Assembly (NCBI RefSeq): GCF_029633865.1
Contig: NC_079216.1
Location: forward strand, 65,997,450 to 66,061,449
Reading direction: 5' to 3'
Source: Lampris incognitus
Lineage: Eukaryota > Chordata > Actinopteri > Lampriformes > Lampridae
DNA: 64,000 nt
Shown: piece after piece, positions 47,956-58,813 of the stretch
How the letters are laid out: every line of letters starts with the position of its first letter
Numbering within the stretch: position 1 is the first letter of the stretch
The notes under the pieces: model-generated
What the model was told of the DNA's origin: nothing
The model's input: the letters and a program-made list of their open reading frames with translations, nothing else
The model's database searches: none
Position numbers and translations under genes: made by a program

Positions 47956-49175
47956 GCACCGCTTCCGCTTCCGGTTTGGGACGATGGCTGCGTGAGTTCA
48001 CGTTTGCAGCAACCTCACTGTGAGTAGCGTCCATGCAGGAGAACCTGGTGCTGGATCTGCTGGGAGAACCTGGTCTGCCTCGTCCGGTGGGCCCGGGGAC
48101 CACGGCCCTGCCTGGAGCTGTGCCCGAGCAGGGAACGCAGAGGGCGGTCTGACAGGACGCGGAAGTGGGGCGGGCTAAGCTAACTGCTAGCCCGTGCAGA
48201 CCGGTAGGTCCGACAGTCATCCTTCCCCGTCCGTTCCCTCGGGCAGGGGTCTTTTGTTTAGTGTGGATGTGTGTGTTAGTGTGGATGTGTGTGTTAGTGT
48301 GTGGATGTGTGTGTTAGTGTGGATGTGTGTGTTAGTGCGGATGTGTGTGTTAGTGTGTGGATGTGTGTGTTAGTGTGTATGTGTGTGTTAGTGTGTGGAT
48401 GTGTGTGTTAGTGTGTATGTGTGTGTTAGTGTGTGGATGTGTGTGTTAGTGTGTATGTGTGTTAGTGCGGATGTGTGTGTTCTCTTGGTCGTTGTGTTGC
48501 GCTGCTGGGGAAACGGCATTTCGTTTCATTCCATGTACGCAAGCGCATGCCTCACAAGCGCCACGCCCCCCTGGGGAAACTCCTCCCCCAGGGGCGTAGC
48601 CACTACTTTTTTACGGGGGGGGCAGCTGGGGCCGGCCAGTTAATTAGGGGGGCACTTGTCAAAACTACTGTTTTAAAGCCGCTTTGGGAGATGATGGCGG
48701 CCCTTTTAACGATGCCGCGGCTGGTGTACAGCCACGAGGGTCTGGACGGCGTCAATCATCTCATCTACATGTCTCGTGCACGGCTGTTAACGCATAACAT
48801 TGGCCAGGTGCACGGCAGCGACGGCATGCGCTGTCGTGCGTGACGTCATCTGGAGCGTCACCGTTAGCTTGCTAGTCGGGGGTTAGCTATCTTGCGAGCG
48901 TGCCAAGCTAACTGCAGCCCAACTAAACTCTGCTCAACGTGGACACATTGTAGCACATTAAAGGGAGGTTGGAAACAACTTTATACAACCTCGTCGTTAC
49001 AAGAATCGTGTCCAGAACCCGGTACCACCGGCCCGCCTGCTGCCTTGCTACGCTACCCCAGCTTCCGGGGTGTCCCAAGCTGCTGATACACTGAAAGTTC
49101 CGTGCGGCTCAGTGGGGGGGGGGTCCCTTAAACACAGCCCACTGGGCTCAGAACTTTACTGGCAAAGGACAACAC

Positions 49176-49208
<33 letters not shown>

Positions 49209-49344
49209 GGCTAATAATGATAATAATAATAATGCATGTATTTCAGCTTCCATTTGACTTTCTGTGCAGTCGGTTTTTTTTTTACCCACGGGGGCGGGGC
49301 GGGGGCACGCCCCCCCCCGCTGCCCCCACATGACCACGCCCCCT
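47956..49344. other. Repeats and GTGT-rich array; no gene
   Basis: A GTGTTAGTGTGGATGTGT array runs from about 48255 to 48480. The stretch near 48500-48555 (CATTTCGTTTCATTCCATGT) is related to 39590-39640. An AAT microsatellite lies at 49177-49235. Nothing coding was recognised. Confidence 0.55.
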
Positions 49345-49505
49345 GTCCTCACTGTCAGGTGAAAAGAAGCGGCTGGCGAGTCCACATGTATTGGAGGAGA
49401 CATGCCCCGGATCGGCAGAGGGGGTGGAGCACAGACCGGACCAGGACGGCTCGGAAGAGTGGGGTAATTAATTGGCCGGATACAACTGGGGAGAAAAAGG
49501 GTGAC
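49345..49505 (+). mobile_element. SINE family A, 3' fragment
   Basis: From CTCACTGTCAGGTGAAAAGA to GGATACAACTGGGGAGAAAA, followed by a C-rich run. Confidence 0.85.
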
Positions 49506-49865
49506 CCCCCCACCCCCACCCCACCCCCCAAAAAAACAAACAACACTGTAAGAGAGTAAAATAAAACAGCACCAACCAATAACGCACGAGCTCGAGGGGA
49601 GAGAGCAACGTGCCAGCAGAAACAATTAACACAGGAAATCAGTTCGCCTTCACGTGGAGGTGAGTTTGGAGAAGACTGGTTTTGCTGGTCTCAGACTCTC
49701 GGGCGGGGAGACCGCAGCGGCTTGTTTGGGGGATAACCAGGAGACCCCCCGCCTACCCGCTCCCCCCCCCCCTCCGGCTCAGAGGCTGACTAACACGGCT
49801 GCAATGCAGCTCGAGCCTGACCAGTAAAGCTGCAGACGTCATCAGTAAAATCTCCAGATCTACTC

Positions 49866-51092
49866 AGATGACCAGTAGAGTCCACAGATGACCAGTAGAG
49901 TCCACAGATGGCCAATAGAGTCCACGGATGGCCAATAGAGTCCACAGATGACCAGTAGAGTCCCCAGATGACCAGTAGAGTCCACAGATGACCAGTAGAG
50001 TCCCCAGATGACCAGTAGAGTCCCCAGATGACCAGTAGAGTCCCCAGATGACCAGTAGAGTCCACAGATGACAAGTAGAGTCCACGGAAGACCAGTAGAG
50101 TCCACAGATGACAAGTAGAGTCCACAGATGGCCAGTAGAGTCCCCGGATGGCCAGTAGAGTCCACGGATGACCAGTAGAGTCCACAGATGGCCAGTAGAG
50201 TCCCCAGATGACCAGTAGAGTCCACATATGACCAGTAGAGTCCACAGATGACAAGTAGAGTCCACGGATGACCAGTAGAGTCCACAGATGGCCAGTAGAG
50301 TCCCCAGATGACCAGTAGAGTCCACAGATGACCAGTAGAGTCCACAGATGACCAGTAGAGTCCCCAGATGGCCAGTAGAGTCCCCGGATGATCAGTAGAG
50401 TCCACGGATGGCCAGTAGAGTCCACAGATGGCCAGTAGCGTCCACGGATGGCCAGTAGAGTCCACGGATGACCAGTAGAGACCACAGATGACCAGTAGAG
50501 TCCACAGACGACCAGCAGAGTCCCCAGATGACCAGTAGAGTCCACAGATGACCAGCAGAGTCCACAGATGACCAGTAGAGTCCCCAGATGACCAGTAGAG
50601 TCCCCAGATGACCAGTAGACTCCACAGATGACCAGCAGAGTCCACAGAAGACCAGTAGAGTCCCCAGATGACCAGTAGAGTCCACAGATGACCAGCAGAG
50701 TCCACAGATGACCAGTAGACTCCACAGATGACCAGCAGAGTCCACAGAAGACCAGTAGAGTCCCCAGATGACCAGTAGAGTCCACAGATGACCAGTAGAG
50801 TCCACAGATGACCAGCAGAGTCCACAGAAGACCAGTAGAGTCCACAGATGACCAGCAGAGTCCACAGATGACCAGTAGACTCCACAGATGACCAGCAGAG
50901 TCCACAGAAGACCAGTAGAGTCCCCAGATGACCAGTAGAGTCCGCAGAAGACCAGCAGAGTCCACAGAAGACCAGTAGAGTCCACAGAAGACCAGCAGAG
51001 TCCACAGAAGACCAGTAGAGTCCGCAGAAGACCAGTAGAGTCCCCAGATGACCAGTAGAGCCCGCAGAAGACCAGTAGAGTCCACAGGTGAC
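49866..51092 (+). repeat. 20-bp minisatellite upstream of leptin, about 61 copies
   Basis: Unit AGTAGAGTCCACAGATGACC, with GTCCCCAG, CAGAAGACC, GGCC and AGCAGAG variants. Three units equal 60 bases, so three minus-strand frames are open for up to 499 residues; these are not genes. The array ends about 480 bp before the leptin TATA box. Confidence 0.96.
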
Positions 51093-51573
51093 CAGCGTCC
51101 GTCTGTGACGGGCATGGTGGCCGCGGGCGGGGGAAGGAGGTAGGAAGGGGTACCTCCCCGGCCTCGCTCTGCAGAACCCCCCCCCCCCCGCCGGCTACAC
51201 ATAAGGAGATGTTCTGACTCGGCTTGCCTAATTAAGTTAAGATCTAGACCATAATTGACCCAAATTGGAAGCGACTGTTGCAGTTCCACCTTGAGTCACG
51301 TGGTCGCGTGGCTCGGCCCGCCTGCTGGCAGCGGAGACTTTTCAGATCTCACACACAAAGAATTTCTGTGACTTGTGTGTTTTTCTTCTCCCCCCCCCCC
51401 CACATCAATGAAATATGCGATGGGGAAAGTCAGCAAAGTATGTGGCCTCTTTCCTGTCATCTAAGTGCCAACGGACTCCGATGGGGGAGATGCGAGCGAG
51501 GGGGTGGCGGGTTGGGGGGGAGGGATGGGGGGTCGGGGCGAGGTGAGTAAGAGATGAGTCAACAGCCCCGCAC
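51093..51573 (+). promoter_or_regulatory. Leptin upstream region with HRE-like cores and AP-1 site
   Basis: A CACGTG E-box at 51297-51302 contains the hypoxia-response core ACGTG. A second core, GCGTG, lies at 51306-51310. TGAGTCA, a consensus AP-1 site, is at 51555-51561. Leptin is hypoxia-inducible in several fish, so the paired cores are plausible regulatory sites, but short motifs occur often by chance. Confidence 0.4.
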
Positions 51574-51580
51574 TATAAGA
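51574..51580 (+). promoter_or_regulatory. TATA box of leptin
   Basis: TATAAGA lies 20-30 bases ahead of the inferred first exon, which ends in a strong donor at 51628. This fits a TATA promoter with initiation at about 51600. Confidence 0.6.
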
Positions 51581-51599
51581 TATCCTGATGGAGCCCGAC

Positions 51600-51628
51600 A
51601 GTGGCATTGCACTTGCAGATCGACCAAG
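51600..51628 (+). other. lep: Probable leptin 5' non-coding exon
   Basis: A short exon between the TATA box and the consensus donor CCAAG|GTAAGG (51628/51629). The matching acceptor is CTCTTCCTCCCAG|GAATACC at 52329/52330, 35 bases before the leptin ATG. A non-coding first exon is also the mammalian LEP arrangement. The transcription start is inferred, not seen. Confidence 0.6.
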
Positions 51629-52364
51629 GTAAGGTCCCCTCCTCCTCCTCCCGACGCCTCTGCTCCTCCGCTTGCTCCTCCGCGTTTCTTTCCTCGGACC
51701 CTCCGCACCTCCGCCGCGCCCCCTCTGTCCACTGCGCCGGCATGCCTTTCCCTCCGGACCCCTTCCTCAAACCGCCCCCCGTAGCAGAAGTGAAGAGGTG
51801 CAAGTGATGAGCAGTTTTCAAGTTATTTCTGGTGTGCAGCATTAGTCGGGACCCCCCCCCCTCCTCCCCTCCCCTCCCTCCCCCTCCCCCTCCCCCCGCC
51901 GTGCAGCGTGTAACAAGTGTTGCGTGTCCTTGTTTTCTCGCTGGTTTTGTTGGTGTTGGTGACTCAGAGTGCTTATCAGTAGTGGGACCTTCAGCCTGGT
52001 CAGGACCCTCAGGGGGAGGGCGGGGGGAGGGGGGTGCGAGGGGCAGCGGACGTCTGTGTGGCCACTCGGCCCGACTCGGTGATCTTTGTACCGATTACAT
52101 AGTTGGGGATCCCCCCACGCGTCCAATCCAAACCAAACGGGCCGTGTGATCAATGGCAGGGGAGGACAGGTGTTTAAACAGCGGCTGCACGAGCCCGGGT
52201 GGCCCCGCGGCCCCACGTGGCGGCGCGCGGGGGGGGGGGGGGCGGGGGGTCCTAAACGTTGAAAGATGGGAAATAACATTTGCTTGCGTAACGGCGTCTC
52301 TGAGCACATTCCCGCTCTCTTCCTCCCAGGAATACCGGTGTGACTGTCCGCCCGCATCCCAAAT

Positions 52365-55049
52365 ATGGACAAGACGAAGGCCCTCCTCCTCTTCCTCTTC
52401 TCCCTCCTGCAGCTCGTGGCCGTGGGCAGAGCGGCTCCTCTGTCGCGGGAGGCTGTCAGGTCCAAAGTCAAGCGCAACGCTGAGCAGCTGCTGAGGAAGA
52501 TAGAGATGTACTCTCAGGTAATAATACTGCAATATACATTACCATACACATATATATAATACTGCAATACACATTACCATATGTATATAATACTGCAATG
52601 CATATTACTATATATATATATATAATACTGCAATACACATTACCATATATATAATACTGCAATACACATTACCATATATATAATACTGCAATACACATTA
52701 CCATATGTATATATATAATACTGCAATACACATTACCATATGTATATAATACTGCAATGCATATTACCATATATATATAATACTGCAATACACATTACCA
52801 TATGTATAAGACTGCAATGCATATTACCATATATATATAATACTGCAATACACATTACCATATGTATAATACTACAATGCATATTACCATATATATATAT
52901 AATACTTTAATACACACTACCATATATATAATACTGCAATACACATTACCATATGTATAATACTACAATGCATATTACCATATATATATATAATACTGCA
53001 ATACACATTGCCATATATATAATACTGCAATGCATATTACCATATATATATATAATACTGCAATACACATTACCATATATATAATACTGCAATGCATATT
53101 ACCATATATATATAATACTGCAATGCATATTACCATATATATATATAATACTGCAATACACATTACCATATATATAATACTGCAATACACATTACTATAT
53201 AATACTGCAATGCATATTACCATATATATAATACTGCAATACATATTATAATATATAATATTGCAATGCATATTACCATATATAATACTGCAATGCATAT
53301 TAACATATATAATACTGCAATGCATATTACAATATATAATACTGCAGTGCATATTACCATGTATAATACTGCAATACATATTATAATATATAATATTGCA
53401 ATGGATATTACCATATATAATACTGCAATACACATTATAATATATAATACTGCAATGCATATTAACATATATAATACTGCAATACACATTACCATATATA
53501 ATACTGCAATACATATTACATGCTTCAACTGTTGTGTGCTGCGGTAGTGCAGTATAGACAGGGTGTTATGTGCCCCATGCTTGTTGATATATTCTGTTCT
53601 TATTTCTGTTTCTTATTTTATCTTTTATTTCTGTTTGTTTCTGTTATCTTGTTTCTATTTTCCTTGTTATCTTGTATCTTGTATTTTGTTAGTTTCTAGT
53701 TTTTTCTTACTGGGGCGTGAGTGTCTGCAATAGAACCCAATTTCCCCTCGGGGATGAGTGAAGGATTCTGGTACCGGTTCTGATTCTGATTCAGTGTGTA
53801 ATACTGGAATACACTTGGTACGCGACATTAGGGCGTGTTTTTCTTTCTCTCGTGTGTTTTTTCTCATATTGTTCACAGTAGGTGAGTTTGTATTGTGCAG
53901 CACAACTTGCATTGAATGTGACCTACACAGAAGAGTGGGAACTGAGTTTGAAATGTACAGTAGCTGAATAGGCGGCACAGTGGCAGAGGTGGAAAAACCC
54001 GGTCCAGAAAGCAAAAACCCTTACCGTGTCTTTACTCCATCCATGTATCAACCAGCTGATTTGGGAAACTAGTCCGGTGCAATCTGATGGTTTAGTACAT
54101 GGGTGGAGTAAAGACACGGTAGGGGTTTTAACTTTCTGGGCCGGGTTTTTTCACCTCTGCCCGGTGGCCCAGTGGTTAGCGCTGTCGCCTCACAGCAAGA
54201 AGGTCCTGGCTTCGAACCCCGGGGGTTGTCCAACCTTGGGGGTCATCCCAGGTCGTCCTCTGTGTGGAGTTGGCATGTTCTCCCCGTGTCTGTGGCGGGT
54301 TTTCTCCGGGTGCTCCGGTTTCCCCCACCATCAGAAAGACATGCATGTTAGGGTTCGTACTCCTGTCTGTGTCCCTGACCCGAGGCCACGGCAAGACGAG
54401 CTGGAGCTGGTCCCCGGGCGCTGCACGGTGGCTGCCCGCTGCTCCTAGCTACACAGCCAGGATGGCTTAAATGCAGAGAGGGCTTTCCCCAGAGGGATTA
54501 ATGTAGTACAACAAAACACCAAATTAACTTAAGAGGTGAGAAGGGGTAGGACAAAACAAGTGCGTACTTCCTCCTACTCCTTTCTGAACATGCAACAAGT
54601 AGTCTGACGCGTGCGGAGATTGGTTCGCCGAGTTTGATGTGTCCTCGGAGGGGTCCACCTCGGTCGGTTTAAGTCCTCTGACTGGATGATTTCTCTTGTT
54701 TCTGTAGCTGCAGTTCCCTTCCGGCCCCACCATCAACTCGCCCCCGGACAGCGTGGACGGGCTTTCCTCGATAGTGGTGGTCCTCGAGGGCTACGACAGC
54801 CTGCTCTCCGAAAACCTAGACGGGCTGCCTCAGCTGAAGCTGGAGGTCTCCTCCCTGAGGGGCTACCTGAACGACTGGAGGCAGGGGCTCTGCGGAGACC
54901 TGCGGCCCAAGCCCTCGCTGCAGGGGCGGCTGGCGGAGCTGCAGAGTCGGAAACAGTACGTTTACACGGTGAGCATCGAGGCGCTGATGGGGCTGAAGGA
55001 CTTCCTCGGTCAGCTGCTGAAGAACCTCGACCTCCTGGGGACGTGCTGA
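52365..55049 (+). CDS. lep: Leptin (adipocytokine hormone), two coding exons
   Basis: Coding segments are 52365-52517 and 54708-55049, joined in phase 0 across a 2,190-bp intron (CTCTCAG|GTAATA ... TTTCTGTAG|CTGCAG). The product has 164 residues, in the usual range for fish leptin. It begins with a hydrophobic signal peptide (about residues 1-23, LLLFLFSLLQLVAVGRA). A mature four-helix cytokine follows, with the family blocks GLSSIVVVLEGYDSLL, LEVSSLRGYL, KPSLQGRLAELQSRK and VSIEALMGLKDFL. Two cysteines, Cys113 (in GLC) and the C-terminal Cys164 (LLGTC), are placed to form the single conserved disulfide. Leptin is a secreted ligand of the leptin receptor, signalling through JAK-STAT to control feeding and energy use. 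rbm28 lies convergently downstream, as in other vertebrates. Fish have lepa and lepb; the rbm28 and mir-129 neighbours suggest the a type, but I cannot prove this. No frame damage is seen. Confidence 0.95.
52520..53525 (+). repeat. AT-rich minisatellite in leptin intron 2
   Basis: About 33 units of roughly 27-36 bp: ATAATACTGCAATACACATT ACCATATATAT with variable TA length and CACATT/CATATT alternatives. It starts within a few bases of the splice donor and fills nearly half the intron. Confidence 0.95.
53526..53970 (+). other. Leptin intron 2, non-array part
   Basis: T-rich tract at 53590-53710, then a LINE-tail-like stretch (AATTTCCCCTCGGGGATGAG near 53738). No exon was recognised. Confidence 0.5.
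53971..54470 (+). mobile_element. SINE family B in leptin intron 2, split by a MITE
   Basis: The head GGCGGCACAGTGG is at 53971-53983. It then breaks and resumes at 54160 with CCCGGTGGCCCAGTGGTTAG, the B-box-like GCTTCGAACCCCGGGG, the body TCTGTGTGGAGTTGGCATGT and the tail. The interruption is the 176-bp element at 53984-54159. Confidence 0.88.
53984..54159. mobile_element. Short hAT-like MITE with long inverted ends
   Basis: Begins CAGAGGTGGAAAAACCCGG and, read inverted from the right, CAGAGGTGAAAAAACCCGG. The inverted arms are about 64 bp with few mismatches, enclosing about 48 bp. Flanking octamers CACAGTGG and CCCGGTGG each differ by one base from CACGGTGG, the SINE sequence at this point, so they are a decayed 8-bp target duplication. 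Confidence 0.85.
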
Positions 55050-56075
55050 TGGTGCCGGGCCGCGGTCGAAAGATTTGCTGAGCAAATCCGAGTCGGCGAC
55101 TTGAAACTGTGACGTGTCAAGTCACAGAAGTCGGCACTGTGACGCAGCGTTGGTCATTTTAACATACTGAACATTGTTTTCTAAAGCCATCTATTCTTTG
55201 ACCTTGAGTATTTATATTATATATATATATATATATATTTAAAGAAGGCGTTTTATAAGAGAAATGAATTCTGTAAGAATGTTTACATACAAGTTTGTCT
55301 GTAGCAAATATATTCAGTTAGTAACACCAATGTTTACATGCAAACATATTTAGGCTTTGCAGACCAGCGAATCTGCTACTGACACACACTGCTGTGGGGG
55401 GGGGGGGGGGAGAGCGCTTGGGTTTGAACTCGAGTACTGTATTCAACAGGACGGTGTGAAAAAAAAAGAAGCTCTTGTCCTCTCTCAGTCATCCAGCTGG
55501 CTCAGCAGAGTTGGGCCGGTTGTCTCGTCCAAAATGGGAAGTCACGATCGGCATCTACGAGATTCCTGAAAGCCCGGTGGAAAAGAATGCCGAGTAGCAG
55601 ATGTTTTCATTTAACAACTGGAAGGAAGAAGGGGGACACACGAGTAGAGCAGTCACAGGTTACCAAACCGCTGGAATCCATGTTATTTATATTGCAGTTT
55701 TGTATACTACAGGCTAGCGCCTTTTTCAAACCGATGCAAACTAGCCGGTTCACGTGCATTAAAGTGTTTTTCCAAGTACGCCGAGTGGATTCTGCTCGTT
55801 TGTTGGGTGTGAGTACCAGAAATAGGCCTCGTGTCATTTATGAGGGTGACTGTCTCAAAAAAGGGGCAACAATGCGCTCCCGAATCCACAACACATGTGT
55901 GGGAGGCACTTGTCCAGAGCCATCGGCTCACGGTTAACGGCTCCGGTTCCAAACTGTTCCGAGAACGTTCCAGACCGAACCCACGCCGCACCGCTTTAGG
56001 ACACACTTCAAAACCCCGTGTCAGTTTTGACAGCAAATTCCAAAGTTTGGCTTCAGGGGTCGTTGAAAAAAATCA
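55050..56075 (+). other. Leptin 3' UTR and intergenic DNA
   Basis: The stop TGA at 55047-55049 is followed by AT-rich sequence with ATTTA and a TA run near 55215-55240. No AATAAA was seen on this strand. ATTAAA at 55758-55763, followed by GTGTTTTTCC, is the only reasonable polyadenylation signal noted, giving a 3' UTR of about 730 bp. This is weakly supported. Confidence 0.4.
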
Positions 56076-56478
56076 TCACGCGTGGCGCTCTATTCTGTCG
56101 CCTACCAACACGGGGATCGCCGGTTCGAATCCCCGTGTTGCCTCCGGCTTGGTCGGGCGTCTCTACAGACACGGTTGGCTGTGTCTGCAGGTGGGGAGCC
56201 GGATGTGGGTGTGTGTCCTGGTTCTCGTACTACCGCCTCCTCTGGTTGGTCAGAGCGCCTGTTCTGGGGGGGGGGGGAATAGCGTGATCCTCCCACGCGC
56301 TACGTCCCCCTGGTGAAACTCCTCACTGTCAGGTGAAAAGGAGCGGCTGGTGACTCCACATGTATGGGAGGAGGCATGTGGTAGTCTGCAGCCCTCCCCG
56401 GATCAGCAGAGGGGGTGGAGCAGAGACCGGGGCAGCTCGGAAGAGTGGGGTATTTAGCCGGATACAATTGGGGAGAAG
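56076..56478 (+). mobile_element. tRNA-derived SINE family A between lep and rbm28
   Basis: Full head with the B-box-like GCCGGTTCGAATCCCCGTG, the body and the GCCGGATACAATTGGGGAG tail. It lies just beyond the rbm28 polyadenylation signal, in the narrow space between two convergent genes. Confidence 0.9.
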
Positions 56479-56524
56479 AAAAAAAAAACATCACTCATTT
56501 AGACAGATTGATAAAAAAAAATCT

Positions 56525-56530
56525 TTTATT
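56525..56530 (-). terminator. rbm28 polyadenylation signal
   Basis: AATAAA on the minus strand, about 207 bases past the rbm28 stop codon. It is a plausible distance for a short 3' UTR, and no other signal was noted nearer. Confidence 0.6.
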
Positions 56531-56736
56531 AATTTCTGGAGGTAAAAGCAACAGCAAGTTAAATATGAACAGTCACACAGGGAACTTCAGGGCAGTGACG
56601 TTACAATAAAGGTTTACGGAGCATTAAAAATGTTTTTTCAAAAATCTTATTTAGTTGAATATAGCGGGGCTTGATTCCAGCGCTCATATTCTTAATGGCC
56701 ACATATTCTGTCTCTCACTGTACACAAACACAGCGG

Positions 56737-58813
56737 CTAACTGTTGAACCATTTGGTCCGTTTGACGTTGGTAGTCTGGTTGCTGGTTCCCATCAGTTTT
56801 CTCTTGTACTGCTCCACCAGGCTATCAAATCGTGCGTCGTCTCTGTTCCTGACGTGGCTTCTGGTTGGTTTAACAGCCTGGAAAGCAAAGACAAGAGGTG
56901 CCCCCATTAAACCACTTCCCTGAAAACAAGAGGGTCCCCTTGCTGACAAGACAACTATATTCAGTGATAGAAATGATCGTCACTGAAATTCACATGCAGC
57001 GGTGTCACCTGTAATCCATCCACCCACACACCCATCCATCCACCATCCATCCACCATCCATCCGGAGTGTCCAGGCTGTGCACATGCACGTGAGGTCCAC
57101 TTTACCAGCAGAGTCCCTCCTCTCCGCGGTGCTTTATACTGTCCATGAATCAAATCTACAGTACCTGGATCCTGGACCCTGTGGGTTTTTCAATGTTCTG
57201 TCGTGCCTTTCGCTCTCTCCGGCTGGAGCCAGCCCCGACCTTCTTGGGTGGAGGGGCGTTTTTCTTTCCTTTATCCCGCATTCTGCACATTCATGCGATA
57301 AAGTCAAGTCAAGGTTATTTATATAGCACATTTAAAGCAACCGCAGCTGAACCAAAGTGCTGCGCAAGCTTAAAATACAATACAAAATAAGTGACACATA
57401 TGACTATAACAATATATGTAACCGAGACATAATACAAGGCATAATTCATAACTGCAGCACTGCCTTATTAATCACCGTCACACGGCAGCAGTGTTGTGGT
57501 TGTTGTCCGGACTCATTAAAGACACGTTGTTAACCTGCTCCGAGTTCACTTGTCTGCCGGGGAAACACGACTTTAACAACACATGTTAATATGTACGCGA
57601 AGGCTCATGAGGTTCGACTCCACAAAAGGTTTAGCTTCCATTTAAAAGTGACGGTTTTTGCTGGGCGTCCGGGTGGGGTGGCGGTCTATTCCGCTGCCTA
57701 CCGACACGAGGATCGCCTGTTTGAATCCCCGTGTTACCTCCGGCTTGGTCGGGCGTCCCTACAGACTCAACTGGCCGTGTCTGCAGGTGGGAAGCCGGAT
57801 GTGGGTATGTGTCCTGGTCGCTGCACTAGCGCCTCCTCTGGTCGGTCGGGGCGCCTGTTCGGGGGGGGGGGACTGGGGGGAATATCGTGATCCTCTCACA
57901 CGCTACGTCCCCCTGGTGAAACTCCTCACTGTCAGGTGAAAAGAAGCGGCTGGTGACTCCACATGTATGGGAGGAGGCATGTGGTAGTCTGCAGCCCTCC
58001 CCGGATCAGCGACCGGGACGGCTCGGAGAGTGGGGTGATTGGCCAAGTACAATTGGGGGAAAAAAGGGGGAGAAATTCCCCCCCCCCCCCAAAAAAGTGA
58101 TGGCTTTTGAGAACATGTGCACTACCCTAAATTGCTGGTTGTCGACTGAACTCTGCGTTGCATCTTTAACAGCCGGGGCATCAACCTGTCTGCCATTTCA
58201 TACCCACTGTGGGATTCAACAGGAGGTGAAAAGCAGCTTCAGCAAAGTAATAATGACGCGACCCATACCTGATCTTGGGTCCCCGGTGGGAGGGGAAAGG
58301 GAGGACCGCTCTGCGCTTCTTTCCGTCTTCCATTTCAACGTGTTCCACCTCGGGGTTGGTCTGGAAGCCGGAGAAGTGTCTGCCCTGCTTCCGGTTCAGC
58401 GCCGGGGCTGATTCACGCGGCGGCGGGAAGACAGACAAAGGAAAACAGTTTCCCTGTGATGACTGTTCAGATCTCATGTAATCTTCAACCAGAGAAGAAA
58501 ATTGTTGCTTAAATGGAAACACATGTTTGATAAACACGCTACTGCTAATGGTAAGATACCAATTAGTGGGGAGGAAAACCAGATGATCTTACAACCGGCA
58601 CACGCCACGGTATGTGCCACGGCCTAACGTGTCCCTCACATTTACACAAACTAAAGGAAACCGACTAATTCAGAGAAAGACAATGTTCATACCGTGACCG
58701 TTTCTAGACGCCTGTGTGTTCTGTGCGTCTGTCTTCGGGCGAGAGGCATCTCCAGGTGTCTGCGACTGTGGCTTGGCGCCACCCTTCTTCCCTGGCACGC
58801 TTCTGAAACGCTC
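56737..58813 (-). CDS. rbm28: RNA-binding protein 28, C-terminal part (last four coding exons)
   Basis: Coding exons, in transcript order: 58693-58813, 58269-58407, 57165-57282 and 56737-56877. All have consensus donors (CACG|GTATGA, ATCAG|GTATGG, ATCCAG|GTACTG) and acceptors, and the phases agree (0, 1, 0 after the successive joins: 121, 139, 118 and 141 nt). They give 172 residues plus TAG. The fragment has the lysine/arginine-rich tail of RBM28, with [54 protein letters not shown] and the C-terminal KWFNS. RBM28 is a nucleolar multi-RRM protein, the metazoan counterpart of yeast Nop4, acting in ribosome biogenesis. The RRM domains lie in exons outside the window to the right or beyond the repeats; none was found between 58814 and 64000. 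It is convergent with leptin. Confidence 0.93.
57300..57370 (+). repeat. LINE 3'-tail fragment in an rbm28 intron
   Basis: TCAAGTCAAGGTTATTTATA followed by GCACATTTAAAGCAACCGCA is related to 46141-46215 and to the LINE tail at 34213. Confidence 0.55.
57662..58085 (+). mobile_element. tRNA-derived SINE family A in an rbm28 intron
   Basis: Full-length-like copy beginning GGGCGTCCGGGTGGGGTGGC, with a mutated B box (CCTGTTTGAATCCCCGTG), and ending GGGAGAAATTCCCCCCCC. It lies in the 986-bp intron 57283-58268, antisense to rbm28. Confidence 0.9.

Noticed and set aside
47725-49505. One family A SINE split by a 1.4-kb insertion (head at 47725, tail at 49345)
   Set aside because: The head and tail do not abut on the SINE consensus: the GTGATCCTCCCACGCGCTAC part is missing from both. 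Two independent truncated copies are equally likely.
49790-51289. Minus-strand frames of 499 and 381 residues with LWTLLVICGLYWSS-type repeats
   Set aside because: Three overlapping minus-strand frames encode the same 20-residue period, a signature of the 20-bp minisatellite.
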